The notes below the pieces were generated by a model. It ran no database searches. It saw only the letters and a program-made list of their open reading frames with translations, and was not told where the DNA came from. From the NCBI GenBank assembly GCA_963820545.1, contig CAWGAJ010000001.1:1612001-1676000 (forward strand): a DNA stretch of 64,000 nt, written 5' to 3'. Position 1 is the stretch's first letter, and every line of letters starts with the position of its first letter. The position numbers were made by a program, and so were the translations under genes. This document shows, in pieces, positions 28,319 to 37,244 of the stretch. This DNA is from CAWGAJ01 sp963820545. Its GTDB lineage: Bacteria; Planctomycetota; Planctomycetia; Pirellulales; Thermoguttaceae.

Positions 28319-30474
28319 GAGACGAATACCTGAAATTCGATTTCGGCGATACGTCAGACTGTTTCACCACCGATCGCCGGGAATTTCTCAAGATCTTTGG
28401 CGGGGGGATCTTGGTACTTATCTCTCTAGGAGAGAGTGAATTGCTTGCACAGGGCAGACGCGGCGGCCCCGGCCAGCAACTCCCCTCGGACTTTAACGCT
28501 TTTCTCAAGATCGGAGAGGACGGACGCGTTTCCTGCTTTACCGGCAAGATTGAGATGGGCCAGGGCGTCGTCACGTCGTTGGCACAGATGCTCGCCGACG
28601 AACTCACCGTGCCGCTGGAGAGCGTGGACATGGTCATGGGCGACACCGACCTCTGCCCCTGGGACATGGGGACCTTCGGGTCCATGAGTACCCGATTCTT
28701 CGGACCACCGCTTCGCGCAGCGGCTGCCGAGGCCCGGGCGGTGCTGGTGCAACTGGCCGAAGAGCGTCTGCAGGTTCCTGCCGCACAACTGAAGGCCGAA
28801 AACGGCGCCGTCTGCGTCAAGGAGCATCCGGAACAAAAGGTATCTTACGCCGAGCTGACTAAAGGCAAGCGAATCGAGCGCCGATTGGATCAAAAGGCCG
28901 CGTTGGAAGCTGTTTCCGAGTTCACTATAGTCGGAAAGCCCGTCTTGAGACGGGACGCCCTGGACAAGGTGACCGGCAAAGCAAAATACGCGGCCGATAT
29001 CCGTTTGCCCGGCATGCTTTCGGCAGCGATCTTAAGGCCGCCTGCCCACGGCGCCACGCTCAAAAGCGCAGACACATCCGAGGCCGAGCGTCTACCGGGT
29101 GTGCGCATCATAAAGGAGGGCGATCTGGTGGCCGCGCTTCACGAGCATCCGGACGTTGCCGAGCAGGCCCTGAGCGAGGTGAAAGCCCAGTTCGATCAGC
29201 CTCAAGCCGAGGTAGACGACAAAACGATCTTCGACCATCTGCTAAAAGTTGCGCCCGAAGGCAGAACGGTTGTCAGCGGAGGCGATCTGAAACGTGGCGC
29301 AGAGCTGGCGTCGGGCGTGATCGAGGCGACCTACTTGAACAGTTACGTATCGCACGCCCCCATGGAGCCGCACGCCGCGCTAGCGCAGATCGAGAGCGAC
29401 AAGGTCACAGTGTGGGCCTCCACGCAAAATCCATTCGGGGCGAGAGACGAGATCGCCCGGCGGCTGGGACTGGATTCCGCCAAGGTCCGCGTAATTGCGC
29501 CTTTTGTGGGCGGGGGCTTCGGTGGCAAAACGAACAATCAGCAGGCCGTGGAGGCGGCAATCCTGGCCAAGGCAATCGGCAGGCCCGTCCAGGTCGTTTG
29601 GAACCGGGCCGAAGAGTTCTTCTACGATACCTTCCGACCGGCTGCCGTAGTGAAGATCCGATCGGGCGTGGACGGAGCGGGGCGGATCGTGCTTTGGGAT
29701 TACCACGTTTACTTTGCGGGCGAGCGGGGGTGTCAGCAGTTTTACGACGTGCCCCATCACGCCACTGTGTCGCACGGAAGCGGCTGGACGGCTGGGCCCG
29801 GCACGCACCCGTTCCGGACCGGCCCTTGGCGAGCGCCCAGCAACAACACGAACACCTTCGCCAGGGAATCGCAGATCGACATGATGGCCGCGAAGGCTGG
29901 GGCCGATCCCGTGGAGTTCCGCCTGAAGAACTTGACAGACGAGCGGATGCTCCGCGTCTTGAGAAAGGCGGCGGAGAAATTCGGATGGCCGCCAAAGAAG
30001 GCCTCGAGCGGCCGCGGCGTCGGCGTTGCCTGCGGTACCGACTCGGGAACCTACGTAGCATGGATCGCCGAAGTCGAGGTGAACAAGACCTCCGGCACAG
30101 TTCAGGTCAAGCGTGTGGTTTGTGCCCAGGAGATGGGTCTGGTGATCAATCCGGAAGGGGCGAGAATCCAGATAGAAGGCTGCATCACCATGGGATTAGG
30201 CTATGCTCTGGCCGAAGAGATCCGCTTCAAGGGAGGCGAAGTACACGACCTCAATTTTGTGAGCTACAAGATCCCGCGGTTCTCATGGCTTCCCGAGATC
30301 GAGACAGTGCTCGTCGACGCCAAAGACTCGCCTCCCCAGGGAGGAGGCGAGCCGGCGATCATCGGCATGGGCGCGGTACTGGCCAACGCGGTCTTTGATG
30401 CTACCGGCGCCCGGCTATTTCAGCTCCCGATGACTCCGAAGCGGATCAAGGAGGCGATCAAGCAGCAGGGATAG
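28315..30474 (+). CDS. Molybdenum hydroxylase large subunit (IorB type) with Tat signal, copy 2
   Basis: An intact 719-residue protein. A twin-arginine signal (DRREFLKIFGGG) is followed by a hydrophobic segment, so it is exported with its iron-sulfur partner. Molybdopterin-binding elements are in order: KIEMGQGVVTSLAQM, AKYAADIRLPGML, GGGFGGK near residues 398-405, WRAPSNNTNTFARES, GVACGTDSGTY and the catalytic loop QGGGEPA with the glutamate near residue 679. No FAD subunit is encoded nearby, so the electron acceptor is probably a cytochrome or quinone, as known for IorAB-type enzymes. Substrate not determinable; aromatic N-heterocycles or aldehydes are possibilities. Confidence 0.93.
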   Translation: MRDEYLKFDFGDTSDCFTTDRREFLKIFGGGILVLISLGESELLAQGRRGGPGQQLPSDFNAFLKIGEDGRVSCFTGKIEMGQGVVTSLAQMLADELTVPLESVDMVMGDTDLCPWDMGTFGSMSTRFFGPPLRAAAAEARAVLVQLAEERLQVPAAQLKAENGAVCVKEHPEQKVSYAELTKGKRIERRLDQKAALEAVSEFTIVGKPVLRRDALDKVTGKAKYAADIRLPGMLSAAILRPPAHGATLKSADTSEAERLPGVRIIKEGDLVAALHEHPDVAEQALSEVKAQFDQPQAEVDDKTIFDHLLKVAPEGRTVVSGGDLKRGAELASGVIEATYLNSYVSHAPMEPHAALAQIESDKVTVWASTQNPFGARDEIARRLGLDSAKVRVIAPFVGGGFGGKTNNQQAVEAAILAKAIGRPVQVVWNRAEEFFYDTFRPAAVVKIRSGVDGAGRIVLWDYHVYFAGERGCQQFYDVPHHATVSHGSGWTAGPGTHPFRTGPWRAPSNNTNTFARESQIDMMAAKAGADPVEFRLKNLTDERMLRVLRKAAEKFGWPPKKASSGRGVGVACGTDSGTYVAWIAEVEVNKTSGTVQVKRVVCAQEMGLVINPEGARIQIEGCITMGLGYALAEEIRFKGGEVHDLNFVSYKIPRFSWLPEIETVLVDAKDSPPQGGGEPAIIGMGAVLANAVFDATGARLFQLPMTPKRIKEAIKQQG

Positions 30475-30625
30475 CCCGGCGCGGCCCAATGGCCGAGAGA
30501 GTCCGGGCCCTGTGGGCATTATGTAGTGAAAAAAAATTTCGCAGAAGGGCGTTATTGACAAGGCATGCAGCAGTGACACTGCTCCAGGCTGAACAAATAT
30601 ATGATAATGCGTCGCAGTTATCCAA

Positions 30626-30678
30626 GGCTACGAAAGCCGGTTCCGCAGTTCTCTGGTGTTCCGTCTAACGTTACTTTA
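30626..30678. repeat. Transposase-associated segment, right copy (pair with 15509-15562)
   Basis: See the left copy for the shared blocks. Here no transposase frame survives around it; it stands alone in the gap 30475-30999. Same orientation as the left copy. Confidence 0.6.
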
Positions 30679-30723
30679 ATGGATCAGTTGTTGATGCTTT
30701 TCCATTAGGAAACGCTGCTGCTA

Positions 30724-30785
30724 TCCCGGAATCCTCACGGGTACCGTTTGACGGGATCGTAGAGGCGTGCCGAAAAAGGGGTGGT
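30724..30785. repeat. Dispersed repeat family R1, copy B
   Basis: The best match to copy A at 17884-17945: about 56 of 62 bases agree by eye, in the same orientation. It lies 46 bases after the transposase-associated segment. Apart from these two repeats, the 30475-30999 gap holds no supported gene. Confidence 0.65.
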
Positions 30786-30999
30786 GTTGTGGGACAGCCG
30801 GGAATCGCCTGGGCTGGCGGAGACCATGACGGCCGGTGACAGTTGGAGCTATGCTCACAATGTCTTCCCCAGGGTATCCCTTACACCGGGGTGAACAATC
30901 GCGGCATTAGCGATGGCGTGCTATCCGTGGAGACGCTGTTCAACTGCTGGCGCAGCCTCTTGGCGTTCCGACCGCCGTAAGTGTATCATTAAGCGTATC

Positions 31000-31233
31000 A
31001 TGGCTATTACCTGTCCGCGATGCGGTGCCGATTTTGATGCCACGTTGTTCGAGTTCGAACACCAAGTCCGCTGCGCATGCGGTGCTGAGATTCGTTATCC
31101 AGGCACGGATCTTCGTAGTGGCCACATTGCAACCGATCAGACTGGACGACGCAAACATAAGGGTGACGACTTGACAGAACCCATGCTCAGGATCGATGGT
31201 TCTTTAGGCGAAGGGGATGTTAATAATGGTTGA
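31000..31233 (+). CDS. Small zinc-ribbon protein
   Basis: The start at 31000 (MAITCPRCGADFDATLFEF) is chosen over the upstream frame start because the ribbon begins at once. Two knuckles, CPRC and CAC, in the pattern CPRCGADFDATLFEFEHQVRC are typical of the MJ0042-like and related small zinc-ribbon proteins frequent in planctomycetes. The C-terminal half is charged and lacks a domain. The length is 77 residues. No function can be assigned; it may be a regulator or an assembly factor. It lies between repeats R1 copy B and R1 copy C, and its 3' end overlaps a fragment of repeat R2. Confidence 0.6.
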   Translation: MAITCPRCGADFDATLFEFEHQVRCACGAEIRYPGTDLRSGHIATDQTGRRKHKGDDLTEPMLRIDGSLGEGDVNNG

Positions 31234-31250
31234 AAATCGTGGCGCTGATC
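31227..31250. repeat. Fragment of dispersed repeat R2, inverted
   Basis: AATGGTTGAAAATCGTGGCG plus CTGAT is the reverse complement of the end block of R2 at 34801-34918 (ATCAGCGCCACGGTTTTCAT, then CCGTT). It overlaps the last codons of the zinc-ribbon gene and abuts R1 copy C six bases later. Confidence 0.5.
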
Positions 31251-31255
31251 TTCTC

Positions 31256-31315
31256 AAGTACCGTTTGACAGGATGGTAGACATGTGCCGAAAAAGGGGTG
31301 CTTTGTTGGGATTCT
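31256..31315. repeat. Dispersed repeat family R1, copy C
   Basis: AAGTACCGTTTGACAGGATG, then GTAGACATG, then TGCCGAAAAAGGGGTG, follows the R1 core with more changes than copies A and B. Same orientation. A weaker relative (CAGGATCGAAAAGGCGTGAC, then AAAAAAAAGGTGGT) lies at about 34510-34560. Confidence 0.6.
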
Positions 31316-31372
31316 CAAAAAACGGCAGTGTTTTTGAGACAGATTAAAACAAAACAAAACTTGCAGTCGTAA

Positions 31373-31445
31373 TTGCTCGACAAGATTCGAATCTGTAGCC
31401 TTTGGCTCTATAGGCCGATATTTTATCCAATTGAGCTACGGGGAC
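31373..31445 (-). pseudogene. Decayed tRNA-like gene (closest to tRNA-Arg)
   Basis: On the minus strand the 73 bases start GTCCCCGTAGCTCAATTGGA, a normal acceptor and D-arm start. They continue with an anticodon stem TCGGC and a T-arm containing ACAGATTCGAATCTTGT. The D-stem does not close, the anticodon stem has a mismatch, the anticodon position reads ATA, and the 3' acceptor CGAGCAA fails to pair with GTCCCCG (CGGGGAC expected). It is therefore a relic. tRNA relics often mark old integration sites, and it sits beside repeats R1 and R2. Confidence 0.55.
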
Positions 31446-31543
31446 GTTTTTGTCAATGGTTTTTGGTGGAGCAAGCAGTCGTGATGCCAGCCACTTTATC
31501 GGGTTCTAATCACAGGGTGGCGTTATTATGATCGAAAAGCCGC

Positions 31544-34287
31544 CTAAGCGCGATGATGCCGACGTACAACGAAGTATGGCTGGTTCGCAAGGTCTGCTGC
31601 AAAGCCCGGATAGAGCCAGGCTGTATCCGGTCCTTCTTTCAACTCAAAGTAGTATTGGATTGGGTACGGGGAATCGGTGTAGGCCGCCGGAATGACGGCC
31701 CGATATCGGTTATCTTGCCCCTGCATTTCCAGGGTCTCGTATCGCTCGGCCTGGTTTACATGCCGGTAAAACAACCGTATCAACAGGGACGTTTTCTCGA
31801 GCGACAACTCGATTTTCAGGGGCTGACCGGGACGGAATTGCTCTGGTTGGATGTGGCGGCAAGTAGCAGACGCGCGCTGCGGCCGGCCCAAGGCCGCCTG
31901 AATAGCCAATCGAACGTGGTCCTCAGGGGCGCCGCTTTGGGTTTGGCTTAGTTTTTTCGCCATATCGGCAATGTCCTCATCCATGGCCGGCAGCCGGTCT
32001 AGCCAGTGGCCCCGTAAATGTGTAAGCTCCCCAACGGTAACGTCAGGCTGATACACATCCTTGGCACTGTTGGCAAGTTCGGCCCATACGGCGCGGGCAC
32101 TGCGGTACGCTTTCAGCGCTTCGTCCAATGCGGTTCGATCGCCGCTTTGTGCGAAGATTGCATACAGGACGCCGCAGCGAAATTTGGCTGCAAAAAAACG
32201 GCCCAATCCGACTTGGATCGCCACGTCCGCGGCCATCCGCCGGAATTCCGGCCGCTGCTTGTCTTCTGCTTGCGATTCAGCTTGCGCGAGGTGTCTGGCC
32301 GCTTCGTCGGCATAGTCCTCAATCCATTGCGCAACCTCGACCGGGGTGTATTTGCCGCTGCTCTCTCTTTTGAGCAACTCATCGGCATAATCGTTGATTC
32401 GCAGAAATAACTGCGGATCAAGCGGGCTGACATTCCCAAAGACCTTTGGCGCGGGACTGTCGCTGTAAGGATGTCTGCGCCGGGATCAACAATCGGTTGG
32501 TTGGTGTACATCTCGGGCCAGTAAGTGTTGTTGCCGGCCGAAGCACTGTGCGCCGTAGTCACGATCGGCAGTATGCGGGAGGCGCTGGCCAGGGCTGACT
32601 CCACGGCCTCAGCACCGGTCTCGAACTGCTTGCGCAGATAACGGCACCAAACATCCGGTTCAGAATCGGGATTGTAAAGCAGTCGCCCCCAAACCCGGAG
32701 ACTATAAAGATATTTTTCCCAATCCCACCGAGGCTTCAAGGACGCATCCAGGTAACCGCAGCGGTCGCCCGCAATACCGGATCCTCGGCGGCCCTTGAAC
32801 GAGAGCGGCTCCATGATTTCCACGCCCGCACTGCCGCAGAAGCTAAAGGCCCTGGCGTGCGCGGCGGCCATGACCGGGTCGCCCCACAACAGGAGACGCT
32901 GCGTGCCGGGCCAAATTCGATGCATCACACCGTAGCGGCGATCTTCCTGTAGCAGGTCGCCATAACCGTAGCGCAGGAAGCTGCGGGAACCGCTGCTGAG
33001 TTTCATCAATCCTGATCCTTCCTTGCCTGGTTTGGGCCGTTCCAGTTCCCGGATATCCGCCTGATGATAGGACATGCCGAGATGCTCCGCCCAATACTTC
33101 GGCGAAATTTGCACCGGCATGCCGGTGGCCAGCGTCAGATCGATCATGGCCTGATCCATTCCTTTGGCATGCATGTCGATTTCCACCTTCCGCCCGCATT
33201 TCGCCACACCTTCGAATACCGTTTTCCAAAAATCGTAACTCCCCTCGGAGATCCCGCTCTCTCCGTGGATGCGAAACGTGATGCCGCTGATGGCCGGGCA
33301 GGCTTTCAGCAAACCCAATACCGCGTCGCGACAGTACGGACCATGGCTTTCTCTGGACAACCCTGCGATCGTGTAGTTGGCATTCGGGCTATTGATCCAC
33401 TGGTAGCCGTGCATCCAAATGCCCAGTTGAAATTGGAGGCCGCGCGCCACGGTCTGTTCGCTGATGAATCTCAGCATTTCGAGATTCCGTTGGCGTTCAG
33501 TGTCGGGTAACTCCGGCACCTGCACGTTGTAACCCGGCACGGACAACAGGAACGGGTAGGCGAAAAGGAAATACCCGTCTGTGACATTGCGGAGAAAGTC
33601 GTAGCCGATCCCCAAGGACAGATTGAAGCGATTGAATCGTTGCGTCGCCAACATGGTGAGATAGGAGGGCCACATTTGGCGGTCGTTGTACCAGGGCTTG
33701 TCTTCGATCTCGCTGACAAAGAGCCGGTTGAGGCTACGGACGACATTGGCCGGCTGCTCGACAACAGGCTTGGGAAGGTTCAACGAGACCAAGGGCTGGG
33801 TTCCATGGCGCACCCGGTCCGCTAGTTCCAAGAGCGCATAGACAAGTCCTCGCTCGTCGTGGCCGCACACCAGCAACACCGGTTTGCCGGAAGCCTTGAT
33901 CGGTACCAGACTAAGGGCCTCAGCGACTTCCGGAATGCGTGCTCCCGCTTCGGCGAGGAGTTGACGGGCCATGGGTGAATCAGGGCCTGCCGCCACAATG
34001 CACAAATCTCCGGCTACTGCTTGGGCCAGTTGTTGATATCTGTGGACAACAATCGTTCGCGAAGTCAGTGCCTCCGACAATTCGCTTATCGCCCATTGCG
34101 CCGGAGACGATTCGGCTACCGAGTCTCCAGGTTCCACGACGATGGAAACACCGCCGGCTAAATCGGCAGCGCTACCCGCGCGGGAAATTACCATTGCGGT
34201 AGCAAATCCCGCTGTTTTCAAAAAGTGCCGTCGGTTGAGGCCCTTGGCGTTACGGCGGCTATTCCCGCCCATGGTGAGTTTTGTCAT
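31544..34287 (-). CDS. Tat-exported DUF4838 / alpha-glucuronidase-like protein, frame broken near 32470
   Basis: The N-terminus has a twin-arginine signal (NRRHFLKTAGFA) with a hydrophobic stretch, so the protein is exported. The following region resembles the N-terminal beta-alpha domain of glycoside hydrolases (GH20/GH67 type: GLVYALLELADRVR), then a barrel-like domain with RFNRFNLSLGIGYDF, WMHGYQWINSP, ITFRIHGESGISEG and DMHAKGMDQAMIDLTL. The first frame loses sense after QPIVDPGAD. The next frame continues with HPYSDSPAPKVFGNVSPLD and ends at 31544 with a beta domain (PIQYYFELKEG). One indel near 32465-32475 explains this; total about 914 codons. It is divergent from, and near, uxaB-uxaA, which fits a role in releasing uronic acids from polysaccharide. 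The enzyme activity is inferred. Confidence 0.75.
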
Positions 34288-34800
34288 TGCACTTTAGCTC
34301 CATCGCGATCTGTTCCTCACAAGAACTCGGATCTCGTCATTATGCAAGCACGCACGTCATTTGGCAAGTTGTGCGGTCTTCAACAGTATAAGGCGGTTTC
34401 CACCAAGGGTACGCCGAACCCACGTCGCGCAATGCAGTGAACTGGGAAATGGGACAGTTTTGGGCTGAGCGCGAACGAACGCATCCGATCTGCCTGGTAG
34501 GAGGAATTCACAGGTGTTGGTGACAGGATCGAAAAGGCGTGACAAAAAAAAGGTGGTTTGTTAAGAGAGTCAAATAACGTATGGCTTGGTGAGATAAAGA
34601 CATGATTTTGGGTACTGGTAATCGTTAGCCCGGCAGCTCCTCGTGGGACAATATCTTTTTTAGCATGTCCCAATGTAGATGATAGACCTTGCAGGCCTCT
34701 CGCTTCGACAATTCGCCGATCAACACCCGGTGACGTACTTCGCTCTAGAATTCCATGTTCGTGTACACTCTCGACTACCTCGCGGTGGGGTAAGATTTAT

Positions 34801-34918
34801 AACGGTTATACCGCTACAAGTCTTGCTTACCCTTCCACGAGTAAGGTTGAGAACGCCACGTTTTTCCACCGTTACTCAGGCCCCAATCAGCGCCACGGTT
34901 TTCATCCGTTGTTTACAA
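34801..34918. repeat. Dispersed repeat family R2, right copy
   Basis: Aligns with 16501-16618 in the same orientation over about 118 bases. It leads directly into the IS481-type transposase remnant that starts at 34918, so R2 may be part of that element. Confidence 0.6.
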
Positions 34919-35157
34919 CCAAGGCCAGGAGCCCACAAAGAAACGGCATCTGCGAGCGATTCCACAAAACGATCCTCCAAGAGTTCTACCAGATCGCCTT
35001 CCGAAAAAAGATTTATCGAACTCTAGAGGAACTACAAGCCTATGTCGATGAGTGGATAAAAGAATAAAATGGACAGCGCCCCCATAGCGGAAAGTACTGC
35101 TTCGGCAAAACGCCCATGCAAACCTTCCTAGATTCGATCCCACTCGCCAGAGAATAG
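34918..35157 (+). pseudogene. Remnant of an IS481-type (rve) transposase
   Basis: Reading from 34918 gives TKARSPQRNGICERFHKTIL, then QEFYQIAFRKKIY and RTLEELQAYVDEWIKE. There follows an in-frame stop (TAA at 35065), then NGQRPHSGKYCFGKTPMQTF and LDSIPLARE before a stop at 35157. This is the C-terminal integrase-core part of an IS481/IS3-type transposase, with the N-terminus absent and an internal stop, so it is dead. Confidence 0.8.
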
Positions 35158-35638
35158 ATACTTGATCAAACCTTACAGACAGTAGCGTAACTTAGGAAAT
35201 TCCTCTCAGATCAAGTAGTGGCAACTACACATTATCCCTCGATACGCCCTTCGAGGACAGGTCCGTCTGAGCCAATTTCATCATATTTACGATCACACAC
35301 AGCTTCTTGACAATGCATGTTTTACTCCAGTGAATAGATTCCCTCCGGAACATATCGCTTTGTTAGTGTTGATTGTATCATGTTTTCACGCTCTTCATCG
35401 GCGGAAACATGCCCCCGGCCAATCTTCATGAAGATTCGGCCTTGCCCGCGCACACGCTTCTTGCACACAATGCACGTTATTTATGATAATTGACGGTAAT
35501 TTAGCGGCTAGATAAAATGATGTGAGTTGTTGTCACTAAGTGTGTTGTAGTTTTGTGTTTTTGCGGGAAAAGTTCGCTTCTGGATCAGTTAGTCCGGGTT
35601 CAAATCCTAATTCCCCCACTTATTCTTGATTTTTTAAT
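35158..35638. other. Gap before uxaB with a possible tRNA 3' fragment
   Basis: No gene is supported. At about 35592-35621 the plus strand reads GTCCGGGTTCAAATCCTAAT, then TCCCCCA, which looks like the T-loop and 3' acceptor end of a tRNA. No matching 5' half lies upstream, and only two T-stem pairs remain. It may be a decayed attachment-site remnant. Confidence 0.3.
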
Positions 35639-35674
35639 GTGACAGCAAGTTGCATCAAGCCCTCTCCGAATAAA

Positions 35675-37244
35675 ATGAAGACAATGAATTCGCCCATTCA
35701 TGCTGCCATCTCCGAGCCGGAGAGAACTCATAAACTCACCCGGTCCTGGCTGAAACAAGCCGCCGCGTTGCCGCCGAATGTAATCTGCGGCGTGCTGGAC
35801 GAGTTCCCTGAAAAAGTCGTTCAATTCGGCGAAGGCAATTTCCTGCGGGCCTTTGCAGACTGGATGATTGACGTGCTTAACGAAGCGGGCCTTTTTGGCG
35901 GGCGCATCGTCGTAATCCAGCCGATCCGTGAGGGGCTGGCATCCGTTCTTAATGAGCAAGACGGGCTTTATACGCTGCTGATGCGCGGCATGCAAAACGG
36001 CAAAGTTCGGGATCAGCGGCGCATTGTGACCGCCGTTAGCCGCGCACTAAACCCTTATGACTCGTGGGCGGAAGTCAGGCACTGCTTCCGCACCCCGGAA
36101 CTACGCTTTGTCGTGTCTAATACCACCGAGGCGGGCATTGCGCCGGCTGACGAACCCTACCGGCCCGCGCAGTGCCCGGATTCATTTCCCGCCAAGGTAA
36201 CCGCGCTCCTCCACGAGCGGTTTCAATCCCTGCGAGGCGATCCGGATCGTGGATTAGTTTTTCTCCCTTGCGAATTGATCGAGCATAACGGCGATAAACT
36301 TCGACAAATTGTTTTACATCATATTCAGCAATGGAACCTAGGCCGTGATTTCGCGGATTGGGTGACGTGCTGCAATCATTTTTTAAACACGCTTGTAGAT
36401 CGAATCGTGCCCGGCTACCCACGCGAGGAAGCGGGGCAAATAACCCGCGAACTCGGCTACGAGGATTCGCTCATCGATGCCGCCGAGTTATTTCATCTTT
36501 GGGTAATCGAGGGGCCGGAGCAATTGGCGGAGGAGCTGCCATTTCACCGCGCCGGTTTGAACGTGGTTTGGACCAACGACTTGACGCCCTATCGCACGCG
36601 CAAGGTGTGCATTCTTAACGGCGCGCACACGTCCAGCGTACTGGCTGCGTTTCACGGCGGGCTGAACACGGTGCAGGAGATGGTGGAAGATCCGTTGTTC
36701 GGCCGTTTTGTGCGCCGCGCGGTCTTCGATGAAATCGTGCCCTTTGTGCCGCTAGACAAGCAAGAGTGCGTAGATTACGCAAACTCTGTCCTTGAGCGGT
36801 TCCACAATCCGTTTATACGTCACGAACTGCTGAGCATCTCGCTCAACTCCGTTTCCAAGTGGAAAGTACGCGTCCTCCCCTTGGTGCTGGATTACGCTCG
36901 CAGTCGCGGCGCGTTGCCTCCGCTTTTAAGTTTTTCGCTGGCCGCGCTGATTCACTTCTACCGGGGCGAGCCAAAGACTGCGACTGAACTGACCGGCCGT
37001 CGCGACGCGCAAAGTTATTCAATCCGAGATGATGCCGCCGCAATCGATTGCTTCTCACAATGTTGGGGCGCTTTATGATCGGCATCATAATTTTAACACG
37101 CTGGCTGCCGCCATATTTGCCCAAATAAATATGTGGGACATGGATCTGAACACCATCTCCGGATTTGCCGACGCGGTGGCCGACGATCTCCAAGCAATCG
37201 AGCAAAAAGGCATTCGCTTGGCCGTGGAGAAACTCCTGTCGTGA
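35675..37244 (+). CDS. uxaB: Tagaturonate reductase (altronate oxidoreductase), frame broken near 37062
   Basis: UxaB reduces D-tagaturonate to D-altronate in galacturonate breakdown. The protein belongs to the mannitol dehydrogenase family: the nucleotide-binding start VVQFGEGNFLRAFADWMID, then VVIQPIREG, FVVSNTTEAGI, FLPCELIEHNGDKL, VWTNDLTPYRTRKVCILNGA and SLNSVSKWKVRVLPL. The frame stops at 37078 after CFSQCWGAL. Removing one G from the GGGG run near 37062 gives CWALYDRHHNFNTL and continues to MWDMDLNTISGFADAV, the family C-terminus, ending at 37244. I prefer the ATG at 35675. It overlaps the start of uxaA by four bases. Confidence 0.88.

Noticed and set aside
29412..30398. Plus-strand frame of 328 codons inside the second hydroxylase large subunit
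   Set aside because: It is in another frame of an intact, motif-rich gene and shows arginine-rich shadow composition.
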